Origin: Butyrivibrio sp. AE3004
GTDB lineage: Bacteria > Bacillota > Clostridia > Lachnospirales > Lachnospiraceae
NCBI RefSeq assembly: GCF_000703165.1
Contig: NZ_JNLQ01000002.1
Coordinates: forward strand, 558,001 to 622,000
Length of the DNA stretch: 64,000 bases
Direction: 5' to 3'
Shown: positions 26,624-35,928 of the stretch, one piece after another
How positions within the stretch are numbered: position 1 is the first letter of the stretch
Layout: every line of letters begins with the position of its first letter
Notes under the pieces: generated by a model
Seen by the model: the letters and a program-made list of their open reading frames with translations, nothing else
Told to the model about the DNA's origin: nothing
Database searches by the model: none
Position numbers and translations under genes: made by a program

Positions 26624-27856
26624 ATGAAGAACAGAGTTTTAGTATTGGTAATGGGATGCATGTTGGTTATGGCAGGTTGCGGCAGCGTGGGTGCGACTAC
26701 ACCGGCTGAAAACGGAGCGGAGCCTGCAGCTACGGAAAGCGCATCAGAGACTGCTGATGCGGAAAGCGCTGAAGAAACAGAGGATACGGCAACCGATTCA
26801 GAGAGCACTGAGGAAAATACAGAAGATGCCGGGGCAGAAGGCGATGGATTTGTGGATGAGTTTACTATCGGAGAGGAGACCGCTCCTGATGCCAATGGCA
26901 AGATTTCAAATGGCTTTATGTCTATCACGATGCCTGCGGAGCTTGAGGGAAAATACATTGCATTCTGCAAGGACGGTGAAATAAATGTCTACGAAAAGGA
27001 AAGCTATGATGCTAAATTCGGCGGGTTCTGTTTTGGTATATATGTGACCACAAGCTTTGAAGATTACGGCGGAATGAGAACAAAGATTGGCGAACTTACA
27101 GACAAAGACGGCCAGGTTTATAACGTTCTTATAGAGTATCCTTCAGATGTGCAGTGGGATTATGAGAAAAACGACGAAATGCCAGAAGCCTACAGAGCTT
27201 TATATGAAGGCGCAAGAGATATAGTTGCAACACTTGAGCCTGATCAGGGCGGAGAATATGTTGACGGTGCAGGCACAAAGGGTGAGACTATTTTCGCAGA
27301 TAAAGCAAAAGAAATAGTCGGGATAATTGAGAATGCCAAGGATGCAAATGAGCTTGAAGCAGCTGATTTAAGCCCCGTATACTATGCTGTAACTCAGGGG
27401 GATGATGCAAAGGATCCTATGGAAACAATGGGAATTGCTTACTTCGACAGTAACAGTAACGGCGTGGATGAAATGTTTGTAGGTGATATAGAGACCGGAC
27501 AGATATATGATATGTTTGCCAGTGTGGACGGAAAGCCCGCTCATGTTGTTTCAGGAAATTTCAGAGATTATTTCAAGGCGAACGGCTACGGAGTAAGAGA
27601 GTACATTCTTGAAAGCGCAGGTGTTAGTGTTATCAAATCATCTATTCTTTCAAGCAATACAACTGAGTTTATACCTCAGTATGCAATAAAGCTTGACGAG
27701 ACAGACACAGCTGAGCATAAGTGGTCAGTCAGCTACGATGACGCTGCAGAAAACTGGGAAGAGATTACAGAAGAAGATTATAATATGGACCTTTCCAATA
27801 TGGAGGCAGAAGGTGACGTTGAGGTTAAGTTTGTACCTCTTAAAAACTTTAAATAA
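26624..27856 (+). CDS. Lipoprotein of unknown function with acidic linker
   Basis: A 410-residue exported lipoprotein: basic start, hydrophobic core and lipobox MAGC (Cys19). An acidic Ser/Thr/Glu/Ala linker (~25-75) tethers the folded part to the wall side of the membrane. Two modules follow. The first is ~80-205, beginning ISNGFMSITMPAELEGKYIA. The second is ~220-410 and contains the block MGIAYFDSNSNGVDEMFVGDI, an Asp/Asn-rich turn that could bind calcium. I do not recognise a named family. I chose ATG 26624 because GGAGGG lies just before it; the frame extends 21 codons further upstream without a ribosome site or signal-like sequence. A terminator follows at 27926. Confidence 0.82.
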   Translation: MKNRVLVLVMGCMLVMAGCGSVGATTPAENGAEPAATESASETADAESAEETEDTATDSESTEENTEDAGAEGDGFVDEFTIGEETAPDANGKISNGFMSITMPAELEGKYIAFCKDGEINVYEKESYDAKFGGFCFGIYVTTSFEDYGGMRTKIGELTDKDGQVYNVLIEYPSDVQWDYEKNDEMPEAYRALYEGARDIVATLEPDQGGEYVDGAGTKGETIFADKAKEIVGIIENAKDANELEAADLSPVYYAVTQGDDAKDPMETMGIAYFDSNSNGVDEMFVGDIETGQIYDMFASVDGKPAHVVSGNFRDYFKANGYGVREYILESAGVSVIKSSILSSNTTEFIPQYAIKLDETDTAEHKWSVSYDDAAENWEEITEEDYNMDLSNMEAEGDVEVKFVPLKNFK

Positions 27857-27925
27857 CGGAGGCAAAAAAATCTACTTTTGACTCTTATCGTTTTGAATAA
27901 TGTTATAATATATATAGACTTCCAG

Positions 27926-27955
27926 GTAACCGGCTGAATTTTCAGCCGGTTACTC
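27926..27955 (+). terminator. Rho-independent terminator after the 26624 lipoprotein
   Basis: A stem GTAACCGGCTGA/TCAGCCGGTTAC with a five-base loop. The following T-tract is weak (TCTTATATG). Confidence 0.75.
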
Positions 27956-28077
27956 TTATATGTTTTAGAATTGCGCGAGTTTCGAAGAAACGGAGCAATT
28001 CGTATCATCAGTTACAGATAGTGCCAAAAGGTCATAATGCGATTATGCTTATATGATAAATTTTAAAAGGGGCAGAT

Positions 28078-29925
28078 ATGGGTAATGAAAATGTAAGAGA
28101 AAAAGACTGGTACAGGAAAATGGCTTTTTACCAGATCTGGGTTCGAAGCTTTGCGGATGGGAACGGTGACGGAATAGGTGACCTCTACGGCGTGTATGAC
28201 AAGCTTGAATATGTGAAAGCTCTTGGCGTTGACGGTATTTGGTTTTCACCCTTATACCCTTCTCCGAATGCGGATTTTGGGTATGATATTTCTGATTATA
28301 AGGATATCCATCCGGATTACGGAACACTGGATCAGTTTAAGAAGGTACTTCATAAGGCTCACAAACTGGGGCTTAAGGTAATCATGGATCTGGTTGTTAA
28401 TCATACTTCAGATGAGCATCCATGGTTTAAGGAGTCCCGTAAAGGTAAGGATAATCCCTACAGTGATTACTATATCTGGCGTGACAAACCCAATAACTGG
28501 GATAGCCTTTTTGAGGGAAAAGCATGGGAATATGATGAGCTTCGCGGACAGTATTACCTTCATATTTTTGCAAAAAAGCAGCCTGATCTTAATATGGACA
28601 ATCCAAAGGTACGTGAGGAGGTAAAGTCCATAATGCGATTTTGGCTTGATATGGGAGTTGATGGCTTTAGAGAGGATGTCATAAATTTCATATCGAAAAA
28701 GGAAGGACTTCCGAACGGAATTCCTTTTTTGCCCGCTGTAAACGGAATGCCCTATTACAAGGACGGTCCGCATATCCATGAATATCTTGCCGAATTCAGG
28801 GAGGTATGTAAAGAATATGACTGCTTTCAGATAGGCGAAGGCCCGATGACAACCGTTAATTCTGCCCTTAAGTATCTGACAGGCGAAAATAAATCACTTG
28901 ATATGATGATTTCCTTTGACCATATGATGGCAGACTGTATATACACTGAGTACATTCACAGACCTTTTTCTCTTGTGAAATTAAAGAAGGCATTTACCAA
29001 ATGGCAGACTGCTCTTTCAGGAAAAGCATGGAATTCACTTTATCTTGAAAATCATGATCATCCAAGGATCATAAGCCGCTACGGAAGCGAGCACTATCAC
29101 AGAGAGAGCGGTACGATGCTTGCTGCGAGCTACCTCTTTTTACAGGGCACCCCTTTTATCTATCAGGGGCAGGAGATTGGGATGACCAATATACGCCTGA
29201 ATTCTATCGACAAGTATGTGGATGTATCCAGTAAGACCAATTACCACACCTATCATTTAAAGGATTCTGTGGAGAAGAGACTTAGGAGAATTCATTTGTC
29301 CAGCAGAGATTCCGCACGCACTCCTGTGCAGTGGGATGACTCAAAATATGCAGGTTTTTCTAAAGCAAAACCGTGGTTTTATGTTAATCCCAATTACAGG
29401 AAGATAAACGTGGCTGCTGAGGAAAAGGATGATTTCAGCATTCTCAACTTTTACAGGAAATGCCTTGAGCTAAGGAAGAATTCCAAGGCATTGCTTTATG
29501 GAGATTACAAGGAATATTACCCAAACGACCCCAATATTTACATGTATGAGAGAACTTACGGAAAGGTCAGCTATCTGATTGTATGCTCTTTTGCACGATT
29601 TCCGGTAAAGGTCAGTATTCCCGAAAAATACATCGGTAAAAAGGGACAGCTTATGCTGTGCAATTATCCTGACAGAAAGCAGTACATGAGTTATGAGGAA
29701 GGGTTTAATGAATTTTATAATTCTGCAGTAACAAAGGGACTTGCAAACCAGCATATTATTGACACCAAGAACCTGCTCCGAAAAACTGATCATGATTATC
29801 CCAATGAAACGGGAAAGGACAATATGTTCCATGACCTTATGAGAAGCGAACTGTGCACCTATGCTGTAAGACATGGAATGTACAGACCTTATGAGACGAG
29901 AATCTACAGATTCAGAACTGAGTGA
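28078..29925 (+). CDS. GH13 alpha-glucosidase (oligo-1,6-/dextran glucosidase type)
   Basis: A 615-residue cytoplasmic glycoside hydrolase predicted to cleave glucose from alpha-1,6-linked, and possibly alpha-1,4-linked, oligosaccharides. The TIM-barrel regions are clear: the N-terminal FYQIWVRSFADGNGDGIGDL, region I LVVNHTSDEHPWF, the nucleophile Asp200 in GFREDVINF, the acid/base Glu254 in QIGEGPMTT, and the transition-state Asp327 in ENHDHPR. The oligo-1,6-glucosidase subfamily usually reads EMP and NHDQPR in the last two, so this is a slightly divergent member. There is no signal peptide. AAAGGGG gives the ribosome site. A terminator separates it from the next gene. Confidence 0.93.
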   Translation: MGNENVREKDWYRKMAFYQIWVRSFADGNGDGIGDLYGVYDKLEYVKALGVDGIWFSPLYPSPNADFGYDISDYKDIHPDYGTLDQFKKVLHKAHKLGLKVIMDLVVNHTSDEHPWFKESRKGKDNPYSDYYIWRDKPNNWDSLFEGKAWEYDELRGQYYLHIFAKKQPDLNMDNPKVREEVKSIMRFWLDMGVDGFREDVINFISKKEGLPNGIPFLPAVNGMPYYKDGPHIHEYLAEFREVCKEYDCFQIGEGPMTTVNSALKYLTGENKSLDMMISFDHMMADCIYTEYIHRPFSLVKLKKAFTKWQTALSGKAWNSLYLENHDHPRIISRYGSEHYHRESGTMLAASYLFLQGTPFIYQGQEIGMTNIRLNSIDKYVDVSSKTNYHTYHLKDSVEKRLRRIHLSSRDSARTPVQWDDSKYAGFSKAKPWFYVNPNYRKINVAAEEKDDFSILNFYRKCLELRKNSKALLYGDYKEYYPNDPNIYMYERTYGKVSYLIVCSFARFPVKVSIPEKYIGKKGQLMLCNYPDRKQYMSYEEGFNEFYNSAVTKGLANQHIIDTKNLLRKTDHDYPNETGKDNMFHDLMRSELCTYAVRHGMYRPYETRIYRFRTE

Positions 29926-29973
29926 GGTTCTGGTTGAAATTTATTTCTAAAAAATTAAAATGCGATATAATAA

Positions 29974-30008
29974 AGACTCTGGCCAACATTATGGCTGGAG
30001 TCTTTTTT
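29974..30008 (+). terminator. Rho-independent terminator after the GH13 gene
   Basis: AGACTC-TGGCCA pairs with TGGCT-GGAGTCT around a short loop and is followed by a run of T residues. Confidence 0.88.
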
Positions 30009-30039
30009 GAGGGGAAAAAAATAAAGAGGGAGAATTAAA

Positions 30040-30653
30040 ATGGGGAAAAATCTTCAAAGGCTGTTGCTTTGTGTAATGGCTATCTTTTGTCTGCATGTTC
30101 TTGGCAAATCAATCACGGTTAAAGCGTACAACAGTACTATCTATCAAATTGATGCTACGCAGGATTCAGTAACGATCGACTGGTCAGATGCTGTAAATGA
30201 TTTAAGAAGGGAGTATAAGGAAGAAGGTTGTAATAATCTGTATTTTAAAACCTTCCAGCTTGGATATTGTGAAATGCCATGCACTGCCGATGATGCCATG
30301 AAAAATGCCATAAATGTTGATCCGGCTCTTTGGATAAATGGAAGGCTGTTAATAAGCAAAAGAAGAACAAGGCATGGATTCTTTGCGATAGCAGCAAAAT
30401 ATCAGCTTCTGACTTAAAGAAAAAAGCTCAGAAAGTTCAGTTTAAGATTGAGAATTCAAAGGGCAAGATAAAAGCTGTTGATGTTTCATCAGGAAAATGT
30501 AAGCACAATTCTTCAATAAAAATCAAGGGAAGAATTGTTACAGTAAAGCTAAAGAAGGGTGCTCCTAAGGGCACATATAAATTCAGGATTACTGTCGGAG
30601 GAAAAGGAAAGATAAAGAAGACCACCGAGACAGTAAAAATAAAAGTAAAATAA
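30040..30653 (+). pseudogene. Frameshifted remnant of a secreted Fn3-like protein
   Basis: Two overlapping frames look like one broken gene. The first (30040-30417) has a ribosome site (GAGGGAG), a signal peptide and one Fn3-like domain (STIYQIDATQDSVTIDWSDA), then runs into nonsense after ~30320. The second frame, continuing to 30653, gives ISASDLKKKAQ and the C-terminal cap KKGAPKGTYKFRITVGG...TVKIKVK. Both ends match the 780-residue protein encoded at 41221-43563, which has ERTIYCIDSTETSITVDWSSA near its start and the same cap. The middle domains are missing. A deletion with a frame change near 30320-30335 explains this; a sequencing error or programmed frameshift is less likely but possible. 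Confidence 0.78.
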
Positions 30654-30673
30654 GTTCAAACAAGAATTTTGAA

Positions 30674-30717
30674 AAAAGGGATGCACTTTAGTAAATTGCT
30701 AAAGTGACATCCCTTTA
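30674..30717. terminator. Bidirectional terminator
   Basis: AAGGGATG-CACTTTAG pairs with CTAAAGTG-A-CATCCCTT, with A residues to the left and T residues to the right, serving the two converging genes. Confidence 0.88.
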
Positions 30718-30787
30718 TTCTATAGATTTCCGAACGCATTGTAATGTTTTGCGTTCAAGAAGTCATGCCTTGCTAAAAATTTATTTT

Positions 30788-33145
30788 TTACGACTTCTTC
30801 CACTTGAATGTGGCGTTTTTACCGCCGCACTTCTTGATTCTCTTTACGAGAGTCTTATAGGCTGACTTGCTGGAAGTCTTTATTGTGAATTTTGCATTTT
30901 TCGAAATGCCGCTAAAGGCACCGCTTTCTATGGTCTTAAGGTTGTTGCCGTTAATGGTAATTTTTTCAAGCTTTTTGCATCCGGAGAATGCCTTTGATCT
31001 GATTGTTGTAACGGTTGCAGGGATTGTGAGCTTCTTAAGCTTTGAGCGGCCCTTAAGTGCTTTTGCACCTATCTCGGTTACAGTGTAGGTGATACCGTTT
31101 TCATCGGATACAGTTGAAGGGATGCTTAGTGATGTAGCCTTCTTATTTCCATTTCCGGTATAGGAAACATTATTATCGCTTCCTGAAATAACCTTGAAGG
31201 TGTTGGCTGATTTATCGGTTCCTGTGGTTATGTCAGCGCCGGCTGCCTTGGAAACGGTAACAGAGCATGTAGCAGCTATAGAACTGTTTTCGTTTGATGT
31301 AGCTTTTATGACAGCTGTACCTGAGCCGATTGCGGTTACTGTTCCGTTTGCTACTGTGGCAACAGCTTCGTTTGATGATGTCCATATAATGGTCTTGTCA
31401 TCTGCGTTTTCAGGCGTGATAGTAGGTGTCAGGATTGCTGCTTCGCCAACCTTCAGCGAAAGGGCATTCTTATCGAGCGTAAGTCCTGCTACGGGGATAA
31501 TTACTGTAACCTTACAGGTAGCGGTTATTGAATTATCGTAGTGTGAAGTAGCAGTAATTGTGGCTGTTCCGGTTTTTACTGCGGTGATAGTGCCATTTGC
31601 TACAGTAGCAACGGCTTCATCTGACGAAGACCATGTAACAGTTTTGTCATCTGCATCCGCAGGAATGATTGTTGATGTTAAGGGTGCCGTTTCTCCAACT
31701 CTTAATGAAAGATTTGTCTTATCAAGCGTTAAGCCTGTAACAGGCTGATAAACGGTTATCTGTATGGGCGCTATTACTTTATTATCTGATCCTGCGACAG
31801 CAGTTATTGTTGCAGTACCTGAATGTATTCCTGTTATCACGCCGCCGTCAACATCAGCGACGGAGGAGTCGGAAGTCAGCCACTTTACATATTTGTTTGT
31901 AGCATCGGAAGGAGTAAGAGTGGCTGTAGCTGTAACTGATTCACCAACCTTTAATGTTTTTGATGTAATATCTGTAGTAATTTTGGTAGCCTTAACTGAT
32001 GAATACGGATAGTGCTCCTTCATGTATTCATAGTTGTAGGTTGTTCCTGTTGCTTCGGGAGAATCCATCAGCTCGCCAATATATGGTGATTTACGGAGGT
32101 GACTATACTTGTCTCCCAGATTTTCAATCTTAGAGGTTGTTATATTGAAGAATTCATGACGGGCTTCCTCTGTAGCATTAGGGTCATCGCTATCATCCCA
32201 GGTAAGATCAACTTCATACCAGTCAGAGCCGAGCTTTACTCTGTTCCAGGCATGTCCGCCTCCGCCTGCCATGCCGGACATAACAAGGGAATCAATATTT
32301 TTTTTCTTAAGTAAATATGAAAGGGCTGAGGAGTAACCATCGCATACAGCAAGCCCCTCCACAAGGGCAGCATATGCGGTGTGGCAAAGAAGCCCGTCTT
32401 TAGCTCCGGCGTCATCGTAGGTAATATTATCGATAAGTGCATCATGGATCAGCAATTCCGTCTCCGCATCGGATGTTCCGTTTTTGATACTTGCAAGGAA
32501 TCTGTTAGCTGCATTTTCCAGCTTTGCATTCAGGGTATCCGGGTTTGCGGCATAATTTGTGACTCCGTAGGCCTGGAAATAGTATTTACCATTTGCGGAA
32601 ATAGGAGTTATACCTCCTTCAATATCACAGATTATGGGTTCAACTTTGTCGATGTAATCAGCATAGGATGCTTCCCATATATGCTGATATTCAACATCCC
32701 AATTATCGTCATTATCAATTATTTTCATAAGAGCGTTGTAAGAAGCTGCAGAAACTTCTACAACAGAAGTGTACTTTTCTTTGGCAACCTTTTCTGTTGT
32801 GCCGTTTGGAGCTGCATTGAAGATTGTCTTTACATAAAGCTTGTATAGATCCTTCTCAAAATCACTAAGAAGATTTGCATATTCACCCAGCTTGTAGGCA
32901 GGACTTGCAAGGAGCTGCTTTTGCAGCTTTTTCGCTTCTTTACCCTCTAAGATAATGGGCTCATTTATTTTTGGTACAGTAGCCTGAGCTATGTCTCCTG
33001 TTGGATGTCTGCGCGCGGCTTTTACAGCAATCGCATAATTTCCGGGGATAAAGGTTATACCGGTCATTAGTAATGTCAGTACCAGATATAAGGATAAAAA
33101 TTTCAGTAACCTGGTGTTTCCTTTTTTCTCTTTTCTTTTCTTCAT
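30788..33145 (-). CDS. Surface protein: transglutaminase-like core, three BIG2 domains, LRR tail
   Basis: A 785-residue exported protein. A basic N-terminus with a hydrophobic helix (~14-42) is followed by a helical region to ~220 and a transglutaminase-like core with a Cys-His-Asp triad: Cys268 in GLAVCDGYSSAL, His298 in GGHAWNRV and Asp313 in YEVDLTWDD. Three bacterial Ig-like BIG2 domains cover ~390-640, recognisable by VTGLTLDKTNLSLRVGE and VTWSSSDEAVATVANGTI. The end (~650-785) has BspA-type leucine-rich repeats (VTEIGAKALKGRSKLKKLTIP) and a basic tail. There is no LPXTG. It may cross-link or cleave surface peptides, or only bind; the domain order suggests a cell-wall-exposed enzyme. Confidence 0.88.
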   Translation of the reverse strand: MKKRKEKKGNTRLLKFLSLYLVLTLLMTGITFIPGNYAIAVKAARRHPTGDIAQATVPKINEPIILEGKEAKKLQKQLLASPAYKLGEYANLLSDFEKDLYKLYVKTIFNAAPNGTTEKVAKEKYTSVVEVSAASYNALMKIIDNDDNWDVEYQHIWEASYADYIDKVEPIICDIEGGITPISANGKYYFQAYGVTNYAANPDTLNAKLENAANRFLASIKNGTSDAETELLIHDALIDNITYDDAGAKDGLLCHTAYAALVEGLAVCDGYSSALSYLLKKKNIDSLVMSGMAGGGGHAWNRVKLGSDWYEVDLTWDDSDDPNATEEARHEFFNITTSKIENLGDKYSHLRKSPYIGELMDSPEATGTTYNYEYMKEHYPYSSVKATKITTDITSKTLKVGESVTATATLTPSDATNKYVKWLTSDSSVADVDGGVITGIHSGTATITAVAGSDNKVIAPIQITVYQPVTGLTLDKTNLSLRVGETAPLTSTIIPADADDKTVTWSSSDEAVATVANGTITAVKTGTATITATSHYDNSITATCKVTVIIPVAGLTLDKNALSLKVGEAAILTPTITPENADDKTIIWTSSNEAVATVANGTVTAIGSGTAVIKATSNENSSIAATCSVTVSKAAGADITTGTDKSANTFKVISGSDNNVSYTGNGNKKATSLSIPSTVSDENGITYTVTEIGAKALKGRSKLKKLTIPATVTTIRSKAFSGCKKLEKITINGNNLKTIESGAFSGISKNAKFTIKTSSKSAYKTLVKRIKKCGGKNATFKWKKS

Positions 33146-33306
33146 AATACATTTCCCTCACACATAAGAAACTTGGTTAGTGTTTCATCCGACTATAATT
33201 AACTTAAGACCCGCAAAATGAATAATCAATTAACTCACCGTAAAAAATTCATAATTTATTTCAAAATGTGATATGCTTTTATGAAAAGAAATTTCAAAGG
33301 AGATAC

Positions 33307-34158
33307 ATGTATATGACAATAGATGCATATTTAAATCCTGATTTTACCTGGATTCAAAAGCTTTTATTTTTTGCTGTGGGATTACTGGGAGTCCTTGTCT
33401 GCAATTTTGTTTTGCTGGGAGGAGCGGAGGTTTCTGTATCCTTTTTGCCAAGGAGTGAGAGAAAATATGCAGTTCCTGAAAAGTTTCATAAATACACTCA
33501 GCTTTTTTATGAGATGATTATTTCAGGCACTTCGGTTATGTCTTTTGCCTGTTCTTATGTTGTGTTTAATCATGTTTTTGTGTTGATGCAGGATGGAGCA
33601 GGTCACTTAGGACCGATATCAGGATTGTTCTATCGTGCCTGGAGTGATGGGAAAGATTTTGTTTTGCTTCTTTTAATATGCTTATCCTGCGTGCTTAATA
33701 CACTTCTTGATAAACTTGTCATTCCTCTTGGTCGTATTTCCAAGGATGAAAAGGCATCTATCAGGATGCTCGGAATGTTCTACGTTATCATTATCCTGCT
33801 CTATCTGAATGTTATCGGAGACGAGAGTGAGTACAGCCCTGTTATGATGTATTACCTTGGACTTATGGTTGGTAGATTTGTCTACTTTGATGCCTCATTT
33901 ATGGATTTTCTTGTAGCGATAAAAAATGCTTTTTTAAGGATGCCGCTTCTTTTATTATGCATGATTCTCTGCGGCGGAATGTGCTTCTTCGGGTTTGGAA
34001 TGGGATTTTTGCTTGAAAGGAATTACTACATAGTCGGGGCATTTTATACGCATATTTTCCTTCTGGCGGGAGTGTTTGTTATTCATCATAGCAGGATTAT
34101 GAAGCTGATCGTTAAGGAAGAAAAAACGGAGTATGATAATCCCGAAGAAGATGATTGA
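33307..34158 (+). CDS. Multi-pass membrane protein of unknown function (operon gene 1)
   Basis: A membrane protein of about 283 residues with six or seven hydrophobic helices, no Cys pattern or enzyme motif I recognise, and an acidic C-terminus (EYDNPEEDD). AAAGGAG at 33296-33302 supports a start at ATG 33307 or ATG 33313; an upstream ATG at 33268 has no ribosome site. It is the first of three genes reading the same way (33307, 34195, 34851), with a 36-base gap and then a 4-bp overlap, so they form an operon. The third encodes a phosphodiester-glycosidase-like protein, so the group may handle a surface glycan. That role is inferred. Confidence 0.7.
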   Translation: MYMTIDAYLNPDFTWIQKLLFFAVGLLGVLVCNFVLLGGAEVSVSFLPRSERKYAVPEKFHKYTQLFYEMIISGTSVMSFACSYVVFNHVFVLMQDGAGHLGPISGLFYRAWSDGKDFVLLLLICLSCVLNTLLDKLVIPLGRISKDEKASIRMLGMFYVIIILLYLNVIGDESEYSPVMMYYLGLMVGRFVYFDASFMDFLVAIKNAFLRMPLLLLCMILCGGMCFFGFGMGFLLERNYYIVGAFYTHIFLLAGVFVIHHSRIMKLIVKEEKTEYDNPEEDD

Positions 34159-34194
34159 ATATATAAATACTTAGGTTGATGTTTGGGGGAATAA

Positions 34195-34854
34195 ATGGAA
34201 AAAGAAAAAGAAAAAGAGTCTATTTTTTTAAACGAATATCTGATGCTCGCAGCCTGTCTGTTTGCTGTTATAACCAGCATTATTACAGCTATTCTTATCC
34301 GTTCACAGGATGATAAATTTGCAATGTTTGAAGTTATGTTAAAGCTCGTTACGATAGTCTGTATGTACCTGGCATACAAGAAGTACAGCTGGGATGTTGC
34401 AAAAGGAATGATGGGCGGAGTATTGTTTTGTCTGATGTATCAGGAAGCCTACATGGTCCTTGGGCAGCTCTGGGGGGAAGAGGATTTTGATACATATCTG
34501 GTCATCGGCGTTCAGGGCAGTATTTATCTGGCAGCAGCCGGAATGTCTTTTCTTATGACAATCATCATCACGATCAATCATTTTATAATAAATTATGCCA
34601 AAAACGGCAATCCCGGAAATGTTGTTTTAAACCGCATCGCCATAATCTATAAACTTGTGGTATACGTTATTCTGATAATAGCAAACAGTAATCTGGATTT
34701 TGCAAAATCGATACTTTGGGAAAACGGACTAAGGTATCTGACGGATATTGCCATACTTCTTCTTATTGTCAGTATCGAATCCCAGCTTGATTCCTTTAAG
34801 GTTCTTAGACAGGAACTGCTGAAACAGAAGAGAGAGGGGAGGAAAAACAGATGA
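34195..34854 (+). CDS. Multi-pass membrane protein of unknown function (operon gene 2)
   Basis: A 219-residue membrane protein with about six hydrophobic segments, between a Lys/Glu-rich start (MEKEKEKES) and a basic C-terminus (LKQKREGRKNR). No known family is recognised. GGGGGAATAA precedes the ATG. Its last four bases overlap the start of the next gene (ATGA), which implies translational coupling. With both neighbours it makes a compact three-gene membrane unit on the far side of the divergent BIG2/LRR surface protein. Confidence 0.7.
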   Translation: MEKEKEKESIFLNEYLMLAACLFAVITSIITAILIRSQDDKFAMFEVMLKLVTIVCMYLAYKKYSWDVAKGMMGGVLFCLMYQEAYMVLGQLWGEEDFDTYLVIGVQGSIYLAAAGMSFLMTIIITINHFIINYAKNGNPGNVVLNRIAIIYKLVVYVILIIANSNLDFAKSILWENGLRYLTDIAILLLIVSIESQLDSFKVLRQELLKQKREGRKNR

Positions 34855-35819
34855 GTATTAAAAAACGTTTGTCTGGCATGTGGCTTATGTCCATGGCACT
34901 TCTTTCCTTTGGAGCATATACGACCTTCTTTGTTGCGCAGATGTCAGCACCCTATATTGTTTACTGGACGCTTCCTGTTTTTCAGAGTATAGCGCTCATA
35001 ACCTATTTGTGGGGCCCTGAAAAGCTAAAGTTTAAGCCCTTTAAGCTTGTTTATCATCTGTGCTATATGACCTCGTTTCTTGTACTTCCGGCATTTATTT
35101 TTATTTTCATGGGACTGATATCCCAGTATCATGTTGATATTCCTGAGAGCATAGATGCGAGAAACATGGCAGTGGAGGAAATCCTGCCGGGAGATGAGAC
35201 TACTGTTTATAAGACGGATAAGGTTTATGTGTTTTTCCCGGAATATAAAACCGTTGAGATGGAGTGCGGAAAACGTCCCTCAAAAAATGATGAGTCAATA
35301 ACCTGGTGCTGCGGAGGGGCTTTTCAGCATGCAGTGGAGCTGACTTTTTCCCAGGATAACATCGAAGGCGATCACGCATCCCACGGAGAATTTTTTGACA
35401 GTCCTTATGACAGGGATGCAGACGGAGCTTTCTATTTTGCGGACGGCAAATTCGGATACGAGTTCAAGGATAAGACGGAGGCAATTAAGAAGGCAGCAGA
35501 GGCAGGCGGTGACGGCTTCATGCAGCTTGCAATGATCGATAATAAAAAGGCGGTAATGGATTTTGACAGACCGAGAGCCAGATGCTATAGAACTCTTGCT
35601 GAACTGAACGGAAATCTATGTGTAATAGATTCGGTCAAGATGACGCATTTTGATGAGTTCATGGCTGAGCTTAAAAGGCTTGGAGTCACCAATGCGGTGT
35701 ATATGGACATGGGTGCGGGCTGGAACTATTCCTGGTACAGAAAGGCTACCGGCAAAGTAAGGACACTTTTCGGACTTCCTGTGCCCTGGTCACATAACTG
35801 GGTGGTATTCAGAAAGTAA
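34851..35819 (+). CDS. Membrane-anchored phosphodiester glycosidase-like (NAGPA) protein
   Basis: A 322-residue protein. Residues ~1-95 hold three hydrophobic helices that anchor an extracytoplasmic domain. The C-terminal half (~150-320) resembles the phosphodiester glycosidase (NAGPA-like) fold: WCCGGAFQHAVELTFSQ, HASHGEFF, RPRARCYRTL and the late block FDEFMAELKRLGVTNAVYMDMGAGWNYSWYR, where family members usually read NLDGGGS. The altered Asp/Gly-rich motif makes activity uncertain. Family enzymes remove N-acetylglucosamine from phosphodiester-linked glycans, such as those on teichoic acids or exopolysaccharides. It overlaps the upstream membrane gene by 4 bp. Confidence 0.65.
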   Translation: MSIKKRLSGMWLMSMALLSFGAYTTFFVAQMSAPYIVYWTLPVFQSIALITYLWGPEKLKFKPFKLVYHLCYMTSFLVLPAFIFIFMGLISQYHVDIPESIDARNMAVEEILPGDETTVYKTDKVYVFFPEYKTVEMECGKRPSKNDESITWCCGGAFQHAVELTFSQDNIEGDHASHGEFFDSPYDRDADGAFYFADGKFGYEFKDKTEAIKKAAEAGGDGFMQLAMIDNKKAVMDFDRPRARCYRTLAELNGNLCVIDSVKMTHFDEFMAELKRLGVTNAVYMDMGAGWNYSWYRKATGKVRTLFGLPVPWSHNWVVFRK

Positions 35820-35846
35820 ATTTGAATATCCAAACCATGCAAATAC

Positions 35847-35875
35847 TGTAAAAAACACATTTTATCTGATATAAT
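35847..35875 (+). promoter_or_regulatory. Probable sigma-A promoter for cysS
   Basis: TGTAAA (35847-35852) and a consensus TATAAT (35870-35875) are separated by 17 bases. The -35 box is weak. Confidence 0.5.
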
Positions 35876-35928
35876 TTGCTTTGATGCGTAATTATATGAA
35901 ACATCGATAGATATCAAGGAGTTCAAAA

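Noticed and set aside
30330..30653. Stand-alone 107-residue gene
   Set aside because: It has no ribosome site or signal peptide and matches only the C-terminal end of the 41221-43563 protein, so it is the shifted half of the broken gene at 30040.
32381..32848. 155-residue open frame on the plus strand
   Set aside because: It lies wholly inside the transglutaminase-like gene on the other strand, has no ribosome site and shows low-complexity antisense composition.
35820..35928. T-box leader for cysS
   Set aside because: The gap is only about 110 bases and lacks the conserved T-box sequence.
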